DNA of 64,000 nt from Micromonospora echinospora. Lineage in GTDB: Bacteria > Actinomycetota > Actinomycetes > Mycobacteriales > Micromonosporaceae. A program made the translations under genes and the position numbers. The notes beneath the pieces are model-generated. The model searched no databases. It worked only from the letters and a program-made list of their open reading frames with translations, and had not been told where the DNA came from. Positions 30,279 through 39,235 of this stretch are shown here, one piece after another. Position 1 is the first letter of the stretch; every line of letters begins with the position of its first letter. The DNA lies in contig NZ_LT607413.1 in the NCBI RefSeq assembly GCF_900091495.1, positions 3,038,001 to 3,102,000 of the forward strand, written 5' to 3'.

Positions 30279-30721
30279 TGACGATCAAGGTCCACCACCT
30301 GCGCCCGGCGCCCGGTGCCAAGACCGCCAAGACCCGGGTGGGTCGCGGTGAGGGCTCCAAGGGCAAGACCGCCGGTCGCGGTACGAAGGGCTCGAAGGCC
30401 CGTAAGAACATCTCGCCGGCGTTCGAGGGTGGGCAGATGCCCATCCACATGCGCCTGCCGAAGATGAAGGGCTTCAAGAACAAGTTCAAGGTGGTCTTCC
30501 AGGTGGTCAACCTGGACCGGCTCGCCGAACTCTTCCCCAACGGTGGCCAGATCGGCCCCGACGAGCTGGTCGAGGCCGGCGCGGTCCGCAAGGGCCACCC
30601 GGTGAAGGTGCTCGGCAGCGGGGATCTCGGTGGGGTGGCGCTCCAGGTGTCGGCGCACGCGTTCAGCGCGTCGGCCAAGGAGAAGATCGCTGCCGCCGGT
30701 GGTTCGGTCACCGAGCTGTAG
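30278..30721 (+). CDS. rplO: 50S ribosomal protein L15
   Basis: 147 residues. A Gly/Lys/Arg-rich N-terminal arm ([20 protein letters not shown]) threads into 23S rRNA, and the C-terminal domain contains [22 protein letters not shown]. The start overlaps the rpmD stop. Late assembly protein of the 50S subunit. A hairpin follows before secY. Confidence 0.97.
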   Translation: MTIKVHHLRPAPGAKTAKTRVGRGEGSKGKTAGRGTKGSKARKNISPAFEGGQMPIHMRLPKMKGFKNKFKVVFQVVNLDRLAELFPNGGQIGPDELVEAGAVRKGHPVKVLGSGDLGGVALQVSAHAFSASAKEKIAAAGGSVTEL

Positions 30722-30730
30722 GGCAACCAG

Positions 30731-30777
30731 GACCGTGGCGCTCGTTCAGTTGACGACAACTGGCGGGCGCCACGGTC
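30731..30777 (+). terminator. Nested hairpin between rplO and secY
   Basis: GACCGTGGCGC (30731-30741) pairs with GCGCCACGGTC (30767-30777), 11 perfect pairs, and inside it AGTTG pairs with CAACT around ACGA. No T-run follows. The 240-base gap then holds a weak promoter candidate, TGCCCG (30835-30840) and TAGAGT (30858-30863) with a 17-base spacer, suggesting that secY-adk-map can be transcribed separately. Confidence 0.5.
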
Positions 30778-30962
30778 TACTGCGTGTCAGTGTTCCGAAT
30801 CACATCGTTACCGGTTTATGTTCCCGGGCAAGCCTGCCCGGACGGCGGTCGGACTGTTAGAGTCCCTTCCCAGCTATGGATATCGGGCGCTCGCCCGACC
30901 GCCATCCCGCCCCGTCCCCGCCAGGGTTCCACCGGCGGCCCGCCTCGCGCAGGAGGAAGAAG

Positions 30963-32291
30963 TTGCTGTCCGCCTTTCTCAGTGCGTTCCGTACGCCTGA
31001 CCTGCGCAAGAAGCTGCTGTTCACAGTCGGCATCATCGCGGTCTACCGGCTCGGTGCGACACTGCCCAGCCCCGGCGTCTCGTACGCGAACGTGCAGAAG
31101 TGCATCGACAGCATGGAGGGGGGCTCCAACGGAGTCTTCAACCTGCTGAACCTCTTCTCCGGCGGCGCGCTGCTGTCGCTCTCGGTCTTCGCGCTGGGCA
31201 TCATGCCCTACATCACCGCGTCGATCATCCTGCAGCTGTTGACGGTGGTGATCCCACGGCTGGAGCAGCTCCGCAAGGAGGGCCAGGCCGGCCAGGCGAA
31301 GATCACCCAGTACACCCGGTACCTGACCCTCGGCCTGGGCGTGCTCCAGGCGTCGGCGTTCGTGGCCCTGGCCCGCTCCGGTCAGCTCTTCAACAACCAG
31401 TGCGACCAGTTCCCGATCATCCCGCAGGGCACCGGCATCCCGGACTGGCTGACGCTGACCATCCTGGTCATGACCATGACCGCCGGCACCGGCATGGTGA
31501 TGTGGCTCGGTGAGCTGATCACCGACCGGGGCGTCGGCAACGGCATGTCCGTCCTGATCTTCACCTCGATCGCCGCCCGGCTCCCCAGCGAGGGCTGGCA
31601 GATCAAGATCAGCAAGGGCTGGGACTGGTTCGCCCTCGTCATCGTGCTGGTCCTGCTGGTCATCACCGCGGTCGTCTTCATCGAGCAGGCACAGCGCCGG
31701 ATCCCGGTGCAGTACGCCAAGCGCATGATCGGCCGGCGGATGTACGGCGGCACCTCGACCTACATCCCGCTGAAGGTCAACCAGGCGGGTGTCATCCCGG
31801 TCATCTTCGGTTCGTCGCTGCTCTACCTGCCGCAGCTGGCGCTCCAGTTCTTCGACCAGAACAACCCGGGCAAGACCCAGGCCTGGATCCAGAACAACCT
31901 GGCCGACCCGACCAGCCCGATCTACATCACGGTCTACTTCCTGCTGATCATCTTCTTCACCTACTTCTACGTCTCGATCACGTTCAACCCGACCGAGGTC
32001 GCGGACAACATGAAGAAGTACGGCGGCTTCGTGCCGGGCATCCGCCCCGGCAAGCCGACCGCCGAGTACCTCGACTTCATCCTCAGCCGGATCACCCTGC
32101 CGGGCGCGCTCTACCTCGCGGTCATCTCGGTCCTGCCGAACTTCTTCTTCATCTGGCTGGACAGCCAGGCCTACGTGAACTTCCCGTTCGGCGGCACCGC
32201 CGTGCTGATCATGGTCGGCGTGGGCCTGGAGACCGTGAAACAGATCGAGAGCCAACTCATGCAGCGGAACTACGAAGGGTTCCTGCGGTAG
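30963..32291 (+). CDS. secY: Preprotein translocase subunit SecY
   Basis: 442 residues from TTG 30963 with AGGAGGAAG directly upstream, giving MLSAFLSAFRTPDLRKKLLF. Ten transmembrane helices form the SecYEG channel. Signatures include LFSGGALLSLSVFALGIMPY (helix 2) and the cytoplasmic loop with RRIPVQYAKRMIGRRMYGG. Upstream in-frame ATG 30876 lacks a ribosome site and adds an Arg/Pro-rich stretch, so it is rejected. adk starts immediately after the stop. Confidence 0.97.
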   Translation: MLSAFLSAFRTPDLRKKLLFTVGIIAVYRLGATLPSPGVSYANVQKCIDSMEGGSNGVFNLLNLFSGGALLSLSVFALGIMPYITASIILQLLTVVIPRLEQLRKEGQAGQAKITQYTRYLTLGLGVLQASAFVALARSGQLFNNQCDQFPIIPQGTGIPDWLTLTILVMTMTAGTGMVMWLGELITDRGVGNGMSVLIFTSIAARLPSEGWQIKISKGWDWFALVIVLVLLVITAVVFIEQAQRRIPVQYAKRMIGRRMYGGTSTYIPLKVNQAGVIPVIFGSSLLYLPQLALQFFDQNNPGKTQAWIQNNLADPTSPIYITVYFLLIIFFTYFYVSITFNPTEVADNMKKYGGFVPGIRPGKPTAEYLDFILSRITLPGALYLAVISVLPNFFFIWLDSQAYVNFPFGGTAVLIMVGVGLETVKQIESQLMQRNYEGFLR

Positions 32292-32945
32292 ATGCGACTC
32301 GTTCTGGTTGGCCCGCCGGGCGCGGGCAAGGGCACACAGGCGGAGTTCATCGCCGCGCACCTGTCGGTTCCGAAGATCTCGACCGGGGACATCTTCCGGG
32401 CGAACGTCTCGCAGGGCACGCCGCTCGGGGTCGAGGCCAAGCGCTACATGGACGCCGGCAAGCTGGTCCCGGACGAGGTGACCATCAACATGGTCCGGGG
32501 CCGGCTCGCCGAGCCGGACGCCGCCGAGGGCTTCCTGCTCGACGGCTTCCCGCGGACGACGCCGCAGGCCGCCGCCCTGGACAAGCTCCTCGCCGACCTC
32601 GGTACCGCGCTCGACGTGGTGCTGGAGCTGGTGGTGGACGACGACGAGGTGATCCGGCGGCTCTCCGGCCGCCGGACCTGCCGGGGCTGCGGCAAGATCT
32701 GGCACGTCGAGTTCGACGCGACCACCCGGGACGGCATCTGCGACCGCTGCGGCGCGGAGCTGTTCCAGCGTGACGACGACAAGCCCGAGACGATCGCCGC
32801 CCGGCTGCGCGAGTACGCCGAGAAGACCGCTCCGCTGGTCGACTACTACGGCGCCCAGGGCAAGCTGGTCGGCATCGACGCGACCGGACCGGTCGAGGAC
32901 GTCACCGTCCGGGCGATCGACGCCCTGCGTTCCTACGGCGGCTGA
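32292..32945 (+). CDS. adk: Adenylate kinase
   Basis: 217 residues, the long form. P-loop [10 protein letters not shown] (8-17), NMP-binding segment with STGDIFR, and DGFPRT near 84-89. The lid holds a four-cysteine zinc site, Cys130, Cys133, Cys150 and Cys153, common in Gram-positive adenylate kinases. It interconverts ATP, ADP and AMP. Its ATG directly abuts the secY stop. Confidence 0.97.
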   Translation: MRLVLVGPPGAGKGTQAEFIAAHLSVPKISTGDIFRANVSQGTPLGVEAKRYMDAGKLVPDEVTINMVRGRLAEPDAAEGFLLDGFPRTTPQAAALDKLLADLGTALDVVLELVVDDDEVIRRLSGRRTCRGCGKIWHVEFDATTRDGICDRCGAELFQRDDDKPETIAARLREYAEKTAPLVDYYGAQGKLVGIDATGPVEDVTVRAIDALRSYGG

Positions 32946-33058
32946 CGCCCGCGCTCCCGCGACGGCCAGGGCCCTGCCTTTCGTGGCGGCTAGAGTGCGA
33001 GGAGTACGAGCGTGTCCCGTCGTGCCCCCGCCTCCCGTTGACGAAAGGTAACCGCGTC

Positions 33059-33910
33059 ATGCGCCGTCCCCAGCTGGACATCCAGCTGAAGACCCCCGAG
33101 CAGATCGAGAAGATGCGGGCCGCCGGCCTGGTGGTGGCCGCCGCCCTGCAGCGGATGCGCGAGGCGGTGGCACCGGGGGTCAGCACCGCCGACCTGGACG
33201 CGATCGCCGAGTCGGTGATCCGGGGCGCCGGCGCGGTGCCCTCGTTCAAGGGCTACCACGGGTTCCCCGCCTCGATCTGTTCCTCGGTCAACGAGCAGGT
33301 AGTGCACGCCATCCCCGCGCCCGACCAGGTCCTCCGGGAGGGCGACCTGATCTCGATCGACTGTGGGGCGGTCCTGGACGGCTGGCACGGCGACGCGGCG
33401 ATCACCGTCGGGGTCGGTACGGTCGATCCCGCGCTGCTGCGGATGGCCGAGGTCGCCGAGGACGCCATGTGGGCGGGGATCGCCGCCGCGGCCCGAGGGG
33501 CGGCGAACGGCCGGGGCCGGCTCACCGACATCTCCCACGCGGTGGAGAAGGCGGTCCGTAAGGGCGGCCGGTACGGCATCGTCGACGGGTACGGCGGGCA
33601 CGGCATCGGCACCGAGATGCATCAGGATCCGCACGTGCTCAACCACGGGCGTCCGGGGCGCGGGCCGCGCTTGGTCCCCGGGATCGCGCTCGCCATCGAG
33701 CCGATGATCACGATGGGGTCGCCGCGTACGGTCGAGCTGGCCGACGGCTGGACGGTGGCGACCCGGGACGGTTCGGTCGCCGCACACGTCGAGCACTCCA
33801 TGGCGCTGCTGGAGGATGGTGTCTGGGTGCTCACCGCCCCGGACGGCGGCCGGGCCCGCCTGGGTGACCTGGTGACCTCCCGCCAGCGCGCCGACTCGCC
33901 CGCGCTCTGA
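33059..33910 (+). CDS. map: Type I methionine aminopeptidase
   Basis: 283 residues from ATG 33059, with GACGAAAGGT upstream. A TTG at 33038 in the same frame is a weaker alternative. The pita-bread metal ligands are present: Asp101, Asp112, His181, Glu214 and Glu245, with substrate-side His84. It removes N-terminal methionine from nascent proteins, fitting its place after adk in the spc cluster. It is slightly longer than E. coli MetAP (264). Confidence 0.95.
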   Translation: MRRPQLDIQLKTPEQIEKMRAAGLVVAAALQRMREAVAPGVSTADLDAIAESVIRGAGAVPSFKGYHGFPASICSSVNEQVVHAIPAPDQVLREGDLISIDCGAVLDGWHGDAAITVGVGTVDPALLRMAEVAEDAMWAGIAAAARGAANGRGRLTDISHAVEKAVRKGGRYGIVDGYGGHGIGTEMHQDPHVLNHGRPGRGPRLVPGIALAIEPMITMGSPRTVELADGWTVATRDGSVAAHVEHSMALLEDGVWVLTAPDGGRARLGDLVTSRQRADSPAL

Positions 33911-34153
33911 CCGGTCGCCCATCGCCGCCCGCGCCCTCCACGCCCCCGAACACCGCTTCCTTCTCGGCCACCTCGCCACCTCGGGTCGGCCGCCGGTTCC
34001 CCGCGGCCCGGCAACCGTCCGCTCGGCCGTCCTGCGGTGTTCTCTGCTCCGCACGGGCACCGATCCCACCGCCGGTCTAGGAAGGGTCCGGAGGTCGGAG
34101 GCGGGGCGGGGGTGGTCGACCGGTGGCACACCCGGCCCATGGACCGGGGCGGG

Positions 34154-34222
34154 ATGCGGGCGGCCGACACCGACCGGGCGGCGTCGGCACAGCGGGTGCG
34201 GGTGGCGCTCGGCGAGGCGTGA
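34154..34222 (+). pseudogene. Possible remnant of a DUF1707 protein N-terminus
   Basis: A 22-codon frame reading MRAADTDRAASAQRVRVALG before TGA. It resembles the start of DUF1707 domains, which begin with an R-x-x-DxDR motif followed by a Leu/Val-rich helix. In that family the helix would continue with an EGRL-type motif. Here a stop follows at once and no other frame continues it convincingly. I treat it as a decayed fragment. Similarity is judged by eye and may be chance in Arg/Ala-rich DNA. Confidence 0.3.
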
Positions 34223-34266
34223 TCAGCGACTGTTTGTCCTGATTTCGAGTGACCGGGGTGGCCGGT

Positions 34267-34296
34267 TTGGCGTGCGCAGGTCGGCGAGCGTACACT
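34267..34296 (+). promoter_or_regulatory. Promoter of the infA-rpmJ-rpsM-rpsK-rpsD-rpoA-rplQ cluster
   Basis: TTGGCG (34267-34272) and TACACT (34291-34296), spacer 18. It is similar in both boxes to the rplJ, rpoB and thiamine-operon promoters in this window. Confidence 0.65.
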
Positions 34297-34451
34297 TTCA
34301 GATCGGCGCACAGCGTCCACTCCGGCATGCCCGCCCTGCGCTTCGGTGGCGGTCGGAGCCGCGGCTGGCTCGAACCCTCTGATGACCATCAGAAGTTCGT
34401 GTAAGACGTTGTGGGCCGTCCGGAGTAACCGACGTCAGGACAGCGGAGGAC

Positions 34452-34673
34452 ATGCCGAAAAAAGACGGAGCCATCGAGATCGAGGGTCGAGTCATCGAGC
34501 CCCTGCCGAACGCCATGTTCCGGGTGGAGCTCGCGAACGGTCACAAGGTGCTGGCTCACATCAGCGGCAAGATGCGGCAGCACTACATCCGCATCCTGCC
34601 GGAGGACCGGGTCGTCGTCGAACTCTCGCCGTACGACCTGACCCGCGGGCGCATCGTCTACCGCTACAAGTAA
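34452..34673 (+). CDS. infA: Translation initiation factor IF-1
   Basis: 73 residues of a single S1/OB domain: [20 protein letters not shown], then [19 protein letters not shown] and [11 protein letters not shown]-1 occupies the A site during initiation. AGCGGAGGAC precedes the ATG. rpmJ follows 97 bases downstream. Confidence 0.98.
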   Translation: MPKKDGAIEIEGRVIEPLPNAMFRVELANGHKVLAHISGKMRQHYIRILPEDRVVVELSPYDLTRGRIVYRYK

Positions 34674-34770
34674 CCACGCCTGACGACGGCCGGGTAGTCC
34701 CCGTGTCCGTCTTCGACGTCCGGTGTCGCGCTTCGTCGCGTCTCCGGGCCAGATGGGAAGTAAGGCAACC

Positions 34771-34884
34771 GTGAAGGTCAAGCCGAGCGTCAAGAGGATC
34801 TGCAACAAGTGCCGGGTCATCCGCCGGCACGGCCGGGTCATGATCATCTGCTCCGACCCGCGCCACAAGCAGCGCCAGGGCTGA
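34771..34884 (+). CDS. rpmJ: 50S ribosomal protein L36
   Basis: 37 residues from GTG 34771: [20 protein letters not shown], ending DPRHKQRQG. The zinc ligands Cys11, Cys14, Cys27 and His32 are all present, so this is the zinc-binding (C+) paralogue. It lies in its conserved place between infA and rpsM. GGAAGTAAGG is upstream. Confidence 0.96.
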   Translation: MKVKPSVKRICNKCRVIRRHGRVMIICSDPRHKQRQG

Positions 34885-34893
34885 ACCAGGGCT

Positions 34894-34916
34894 GACCGAC
34901 CGTCCGACGGTCGGTC
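34894..34916 (+). terminator. Hairpin between rpmJ and rpsM
   Basis: GACCGACCGT (34894-34903) and ACGGTCGGTC (34907-34916) form a perfect 10-pair stem with a CCG loop, starting nine bases after the rpmJ stop, no T-run. The 265-base gap to rpsM holds nothing else I can identify. It may reduce read-through or stabilise the infA-rpmJ message. Confidence 0.5.
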
Positions 34917-35149
34917 GAACCGGTTCGGGCCGCGGATCCCGACACCACATCATCAGCTCGTCCCAGCCGCGAGCGGTACGCATCGCGTACTCCCACGTGG
35001 CTGACCCCCGGTCGGAGGCCGGGGCCCGTTCGGGCAACGACCGCCCCCGGTCGCGACGCGTCACGGCGCGTCCGGTCGGAGCGACGGTCGGAACGGGGTG
35101 GGGCGGGCTCAGACCTCCGCCAGAACACCACAAGGGAGTACGCCCGCAC

Positions 35150-35530
35150 ATGGCACGTCTAGTCGGCGTCGACCTCCCCCGCGAAAAGCGGATGGAGATC
35201 GCGCTCACCTACATCTTCGGCGTGGGTCGCACCCGTGCCCTGGAGACGCTCGCCGCCACCGGCATCTCGCCGGACAAGCGCGCTCGGGACCTCACGGACG
35301 AGGAGCTGGTCCAGCTCCGCGACCACATCGAGGCGAACTACAAGGTAGAAGGCGACCTGCGCCGCGAGGTCGCCGCTGACATCCGCCGCAAGGTCGAGAT
35401 CGGCTGCTACGCCGGCATCCGGCACCGCCGGGGTCTGCCCGTGCGCGGGCAGCGGACCAGGACCAACGCGCGGACCCGGAAGGGCCCGAAGCGGACCGTC
35501 GCCGGCAAGAAGAAGCCCGGCAAGAAGTAA
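35150..35530 (+). CDS. rpsM: 30S ribosomal protein S13
   Basis: 126 residues from ATG 35150 ([20 protein letters not shown]), with AAGGGAG upstream. The helix-two-turn-helix region [17 protein letters not shown] and the basic tail [19 protein letters not shown] are present. S13 bridges head and 50S and contacts P-site tRNA. The upstream in-frame extension is rejected. Confidence 0.97.
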   Translation: MARLVGVDLPREKRMEIALTYIFGVGRTRALETLAATGISPDKRARDLTDEELVQLRDHIEANYKVEGDLRREVAADIRRKVEIGCYAGIRHRRGLPVRGQRTRTNARTRKGPKRTVAGKKKPGKK

Positions 35531-35548
35531 CTAGGAGCGCACAGACTT

Positions 35549-35956
35549 ATGCCACCGAAGGCTCGTGCCGGAGCCGCCGTCAAGAAGGTCCGGCGCAAGG
35601 AACGCAAGAACGTCGCCCACGGGCAGGCGCACATCAAGAGCACCTTCAACAACACGATCGTGTCCATCACGGACCCGACCGGTGCGGTCATCTCCTGGGC
35701 CTCCGCCGGTCAGGTCGGCTTCAAGGGCTCCCGCAAGTCGACCCCGTTCGCCGCGCAGCTGGCCGCCGAGGCCGCCGCGCGCCGGGCGATGGAGCACGGC
35801 ATGCGCAAGGTCGACGTCTTCGTGAAGGGCCCCGGCTCCGGCCGGGAGACCGCGATCCGTTCGCTGCAGGCAGTCGGGCTGGAGGTCGGCCAGATCGCCG
35901 ACGTCACCCCGCAGCCGCACAACGGATGCCGTCCGCCGAAGCGTCGTCGGGTCTGA
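35549..35956 (+). CDS. rpsK: 30S ribosomal protein S11
   Basis: 135 residues, with [19 protein letters not shown] and the C-terminal [16 protein letters not shown]11 forms the 30S platform at the E site. It lies 18 bases after rpsM with CTAGGAG upstream. Confidence 0.98.
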   Translation: MPPKARAGAAVKKVRRKERKNVAHGQAHIKSTFNNTIVSITDPTGAVISWASAGQVGFKGSRKSTPFAAQLAAEAAARRAMEHGMRKVDVFVKGPGSGRETAIRSLQAVGLEVGQIADVTPQPHNGCRPPKRRRV

Positions 35957-35969
35957 GAGGTAGAGAGAG

Positions 35970-36596
35970 ATGGCTCGTTACACCGGTGCTGACTGCCGCC
36001 GTTGCCGGCGGGAGAAGATGAAGCTGTTCCTCAAGGGCAGCAAGTGCGATGGCCCGAAGTGCCCGTTCGAGTCGCGGCCGTTCCCGCCCGGACAGCACGG
36101 CCGGGGCCGCACCAAGGAGACGGAGTACCTGCTCCAGCTCCGCGAGAAGCAGAAGGCCCGCCGCGTGTACGGCGTGCTGGAGAAGCAGTTCCGCGGGTAC
36201 TACGAGGAGGCCGTGGCCAAGCAGGCCAAGACCGGTGAGGTCCTCCTGCAGATCCTCGAGTCGCGGCTGGACAACGTGGTCTACCGGGCTGGCTACGCCA
36301 AGTCCCGGGACATGGCCCGTCAGCTGGTCAAGCACGGCCACTTCACGGTGAACGGCAAGAAGGTCGACATCCCGTCGTACCGCGTGAAGGAACACGACAT
36401 CGTCGAGGTCCGGGGCAAGAGCAAGGAGCTCACCCCGTTCATCGTGGCCCAGGCCGAGGCCGGCTCGAAGACGGTGCCGGCCTGGCTGGAGGCGATCCCC
36501 AGCCAGATGAAGATCCTGGTGCACTCGCTCCCGGCCCGGCAGGTCATCGACACGCAGGTCCAGGAGCAGCTGATCGTCGAGCTCTACTCGAAGTAG
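35970..36596 (+). CDS. rpsD: 30S ribosomal protein S4, zinc-binding type
   Basis: 208 residues. The N-terminal domain has Cys9, Cys12, Cys26 and Cys31 in a CX2CX13CX4C pattern, so this is the zinc-containing form. An S4 RNA-binding domain covers about 97-160. S4 starts 30S body assembly, and in E. coli represses the alpha operon. It lies 13 bases after rpsK. Confidence 0.97.
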   Translation: MARYTGADCRRCRREKMKLFLKGSKCDGPKCPFESRPFPPGQHGRGRTKETEYLLQLREKQKARRVYGVLEKQFRGYYEEAVAKQAKTGEVLLQILESRLDNVVYRAGYAKSRDMARQLVKHGHFTVNGKKVDIPSYRVKEHDIVEVRGKSKELTPFIVAQAEAGSKTVPAWLEAIPSQMKILVHSLPARQVIDTQVQEQLIVELYSK

Positions 36597-36696
36597 TCGG
36601 AGCTCGTTGCGGTGGTCCGTCCCCTCCCGGGGCGGACCACCGGAACAGTTTGTCGTGGGCGTCATATGGCGGGCGCCCCGGAAGAGAAGAGAAGAC

Positions 36697-37719
36697 ATGC
36701 TCATCAGCCAGCGACCGACCCTCTCCGAAGAGTCGATCAACGAGACCCGGTCCCGGTTCACCATCGAGCCGCTGGAGCCGGGCTTCGGCTACACCCTGGG
36801 CAACTCGCTGCGGCGTACGCTGCTGTCGTCCATCCCGGGTGCGGCGGTGACCTCGATCAAGATCGACGGCGTGCTGCACGAGTTCACCACGATCCCCGGT
36901 GTCAAGGAGGACGTGGTCGAGCTCGTCATGAACATCAAGGAGCTCTGCGTCAGCTCCGAGCACGACGAGCCGGTCAGCATGTACCTGCGTAAGCAGGGTC
37001 CGGGCGACGTGACCGCGGGCGACATCCAGCCCCCGGCCGGCGTCTCGGTGCACAACCCGGAGCTGAAGCTCGCCACCCTCAACGGCAAGGGCCGGCTCGA
37101 CATGGAGCTGACCGTCGAGCGGGGTCGCGGCTACGTCACGGCGGCGCAGAACAAGCAGGCCGGCGCGGAGATCGGCCGGATCCCGGTCGACTCGATCTAC
37201 TCGCCGGTCCTGAAGGTCACCTACCGTGTCGAGGCGACCCGGGTCGAGCAGCGGACCGACTTCGACCGGCTGATCATCGACGTCGAGACCAAGCCGTCGA
37301 TGGGGCCGCGTACCGCGCTGGCCTCCGCCGGTTCGACGCTGGTGGAGCTCTTCGGGCTGGCCCGGGAGCTGGACGAGACCGCCGAGGGCATCGACATCGG
37401 GCCGTCCCCGCAGGACGCCCAGCTCGCGGCGGACCTGGCCCTGCCGATCGAGGAGCTGGACCTCACCGTCCGCTCGTACAACTGCCTGAAGCGCGAGGGC
37501 ATCAACACCGTCGGTGAGCTGATCGGGCGCACCGAGGCCGACCTCCTCGACATCCGCAATTTCGGTCAGAAGTCGATCGACGAGGTCAAGATGAAGCTCG
37601 CCGGGATGGGGCTGGGCCTGAAGGACTCCGCGCCCAACTTCGACCCGGCACACGTCGTGGACACCTTCGGCGAGGCTGACTACGACACCGACGACTACCG
37701 CGAGACCGAGCAGCTGTAA
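36697..37719 (+). CDS. rpoA: RNA polymerase subunit alpha
   Basis: 340 residues from ATG 36697 ([16 protein letters not shown]). The N-terminal dimerisation domain contains [20 protein letters not shown]; the C-terminal DNA- and activator-binding domain starts near [19 protein letters not shown]. An acidic tail ends the protein. A frame opening at 36607 lacks a ribosome site and is rejected. 100 bases follow rpsD, including a short CGGTGGTCCG...CGGACCACCG hairpin. Confidence 0.98.
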   Translation: MLISQRPTLSEESINETRSRFTIEPLEPGFGYTLGNSLRRTLLSSIPGAAVTSIKIDGVLHEFTTIPGVKEDVVELVMNIKELCVSSEHDEPVSMYLRKQGPGDVTAGDIQPPAGVSVHNPELKLATLNGKGRLDMELTVERGRGYVTAAQNKQAGAEIGRIPVDSIYSPVLKVTYRVEATRVEQRTDFDRLIIDVETKPSMGPRTALASAGSTLVELFGLARELDETAEGIDIGPSPQDAQLAADLALPIEELDLTVRSYNCLKREGINTVGELIGRTEADLLDIRNFGQKSIDEVKMKLAGMGLGLKDSAPNFDPAHVVDTFGEADYDTDDYRETEQL

Positions 37720-37753
37720 CCGCGGCTGAGCATCTAAACGAGGAGCAACAGGC

Positions 37754-38314
37754 ATGCCCACGCCCACCAAGGGCCCCCGCCTCGGCGGCAGCCCCGCGCA
37801 CGAGCGGCTGATGCTGGCCAACCTGGCCACCGCGCTGTTCCAGCACGGCAAGATCCAGACCACCGAGACGAAGGCCCGGCGGCTGCGTCCGCTGGCCGAG
37901 CAGCTCATCACCAAGGCCAAGCGCGGTGACCTGGCCTCGCGGCGGCGGGTGCTGGGCGTCGTCAAGGACAAGGACGTGGTCTACGCCCTGTTCGACCAGA
38001 TCGCGCCCCGGTACGCCAACCGCAACGGTGGCTACACCCGGATCGTGAAGACCGGTCCGCGCAAGGGTGACGCCGCGCCGATGGCGATCATCGAGCTGGT
38101 CGAGGAGCTTCAGGTCGCCGAGGCCAAGGCGAACCGGAAGACCGCCGCCCGCAAGGCCGCGCAGCAGGACAAGGTCGAGGCGCTCGCCCCGGCCGACGAG
38201 GCTCCGCAGGCCAAGAGCGGCGACCAGGACGCCGAGGCCCCGGTGTCGGCGTCCGGCGACACCGCCGCCGCCCGCGAGGACAGCGACGAGGCCGGCGAGA
38301 ACGACAAGGCCTGA
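37754..38314 (+). CDS. rplQ: 50S ribosomal protein L17
   Basis: 186 residues. The L17 core covers 1-118 ([20 protein letters not shown]). Residues about 120-186 are an Ala/Glu/Asp-rich acidic extension, a usual actinobacterial feature. AACGAGGAGCAACAGGC precedes the ATG. It is followed by a perfect UUCG-loop terminator. Confidence 0.97.
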   Translation: MPTPTKGPRLGGSPAHERLMLANLATALFQHGKIQTTETKARRLRPLAEQLITKAKRGDLASRRRVLGVVKDKDVVYALFDQIAPRYANRNGGYTRIVKTGPRKGDAAPMAIIELVEELQVAEAKANRKTAARKAAQQDKVEALAPADEAPQAKSGDQDAEAPVSASGDTAAAREDSDEAGENDKA

Positions 38315-38326
38315 GCATGAGGCCAC

Positions 38327-38364
38327 CATCGGGCCCGGCACCCTTCGGGGTGCCGGGCCCGATG
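38327..38364 (+). terminator. Perfect 17-pair terminator with UUCG loop after rplQ
   Basis: CATCGGGCCCGGCACCC (38327-38343) and GGGTGCCGGGCCCGATG (38348-38364) pair perfectly around a TTCG loop, an exceptionally stable RNA tetraloop. It starts 13 bases after the rplQ stop and ends the alpha cluster. It also fixes the truA start downstream of it. Confidence 0.9.
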
Positions 38365-38382
38365 CATGACGCGGAGGTACGA

Positions 38383-39213
38383 GTGGAGGAGCGGATCCGG
38401 CTTCGGCTGGACGTCGCGTACGACGGCACCGGTTTCTCGGGGTGGGCCGCGCAGCCGGAGCGGCGGACGGTGGCCGGGGTGCTCACCGCGACCCTGGACC
38501 TGGTGCTCGGGGCGGGCGTCGCGACCGGACTGACCGTGGCCGGCCGGACCGACGCCGGGGTCCACGCCAGCGGCCAGGTGTGCCACCTCGACCTGCCCGC
38601 CGAGGTGTGGCAGGCGCACGAGGGCGGTCTGCTGCGCCGGCTCGCCCGGCTGCTCCCGCCGGACGTGCGGATCCGGGCGATGACCGAGGTGCCCGCCGAC
38701 TTCGACGCCCGGTTCTCGGCGACCTTCCGGCGCTACGAGTACCGGGTGACCGACGCCCCGTGGGGCGCCGAGCCGCTGCGCCGGCACGAGGTGCTGGCCT
38801 GGCCGCGCCCGCTGGACCTGGCGGCGTTGAACGCCGCCGCGGCCGGGCTGGTGGGCGAGCACGACTTCGCCGCGTACTGCAAGCGCAAGGAGAACGCCAC
38901 CACGCTGCGCGAGGTGACCCGGCTGGACTGGCGACGGGACCCCGACGGCCTGCTGGTCGCCACCGTGCAGGCGGACGCGTTCTGCCAGGCGATGGTGCGC
39001 AGCCTGGTCGGGGCGATGCTGGTCGCCGGGGACGGCCGACGCCCGGTCGACTGGCCGGCGAGCCTGCTGAGCCGGCGGGAACGGTCGAGTGAGGTGACCG
39101 TGGCGCCTGCGCACGGGCTGACCCTGGTCGCGGTCGGCTACCCCGACGACCCGACGGAGTACGCGCGCCGCGCCGACCTCACCCGTCGCCTGCGGGTGCC
39201 GAGCACGTCCTGA
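38383..39213 (+). CDS. truA: tRNA pseudouridine(38-40) synthase TruA
   Basis: 276 residues from GTG 38383, chosen because GGAGG lies at 38373-38377 and because earlier in-frame ATGs (38317, 38362) fall in or on the rplQ terminator. It contains YDGTGFSGWAAQP and the catalytic segment GRTDAGVHA with Asp57, and the second-domain region FCQAMVRSLVGAMLVAG. It modifies the tRNA anticodon arm at positions 38-40. It ends the plus-strand core block. Confidence 0.95.
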   Translation: MEERIRLRLDVAYDGTGFSGWAAQPERRTVAGVLTATLDLVLGAGVATGLTVAGRTDAGVHASGQVCHLDLPAEVWQAHEGGLLRRLARLLPPDVRIRAMTEVPADFDARFSATFRRYEYRVTDAPWGAEPLRRHEVLAWPRPLDLAALNAAAAGLVGEHDFAAYCKRKENATTLREVTRLDWRRDPDGLLVATVQADAFCQAMVRSLVGAMLVAGDGRRPVDWPASLLSRRERSSEVTVAPAHGLTLVAVGYPDDPTEYARRADLTRRLRVPSTS

Positions 39214-39235
39214 CCCCGACCGCCGCGCGGGCGAC

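Larger units (their letters stand above)
33911..34451 (+). other. map-infA intergenic region
   Basis: A gap of 541 bases. The first part shows Pro/Arg-coding-like composition but no credible gene. A short DUF1707-like fragment lies at 34154-34222. The infA promoter follows at 34267-34296. The leader from about 34303 to 34451 shows no clear terminator. Confidence 0.5.

Noticed and set aside
34077..34328. Minus-strand frame in the map-infA gap
   Set aside because: Pro/Arg-rich with no ribosome site, and it covers the infA promoter.
38317..38382. ATG starts of truA inside the rplQ terminator
   Set aside because: They would place the first codons in a perfect 17-pair hairpin. GTG 38383 has GGAGG at good spacing.
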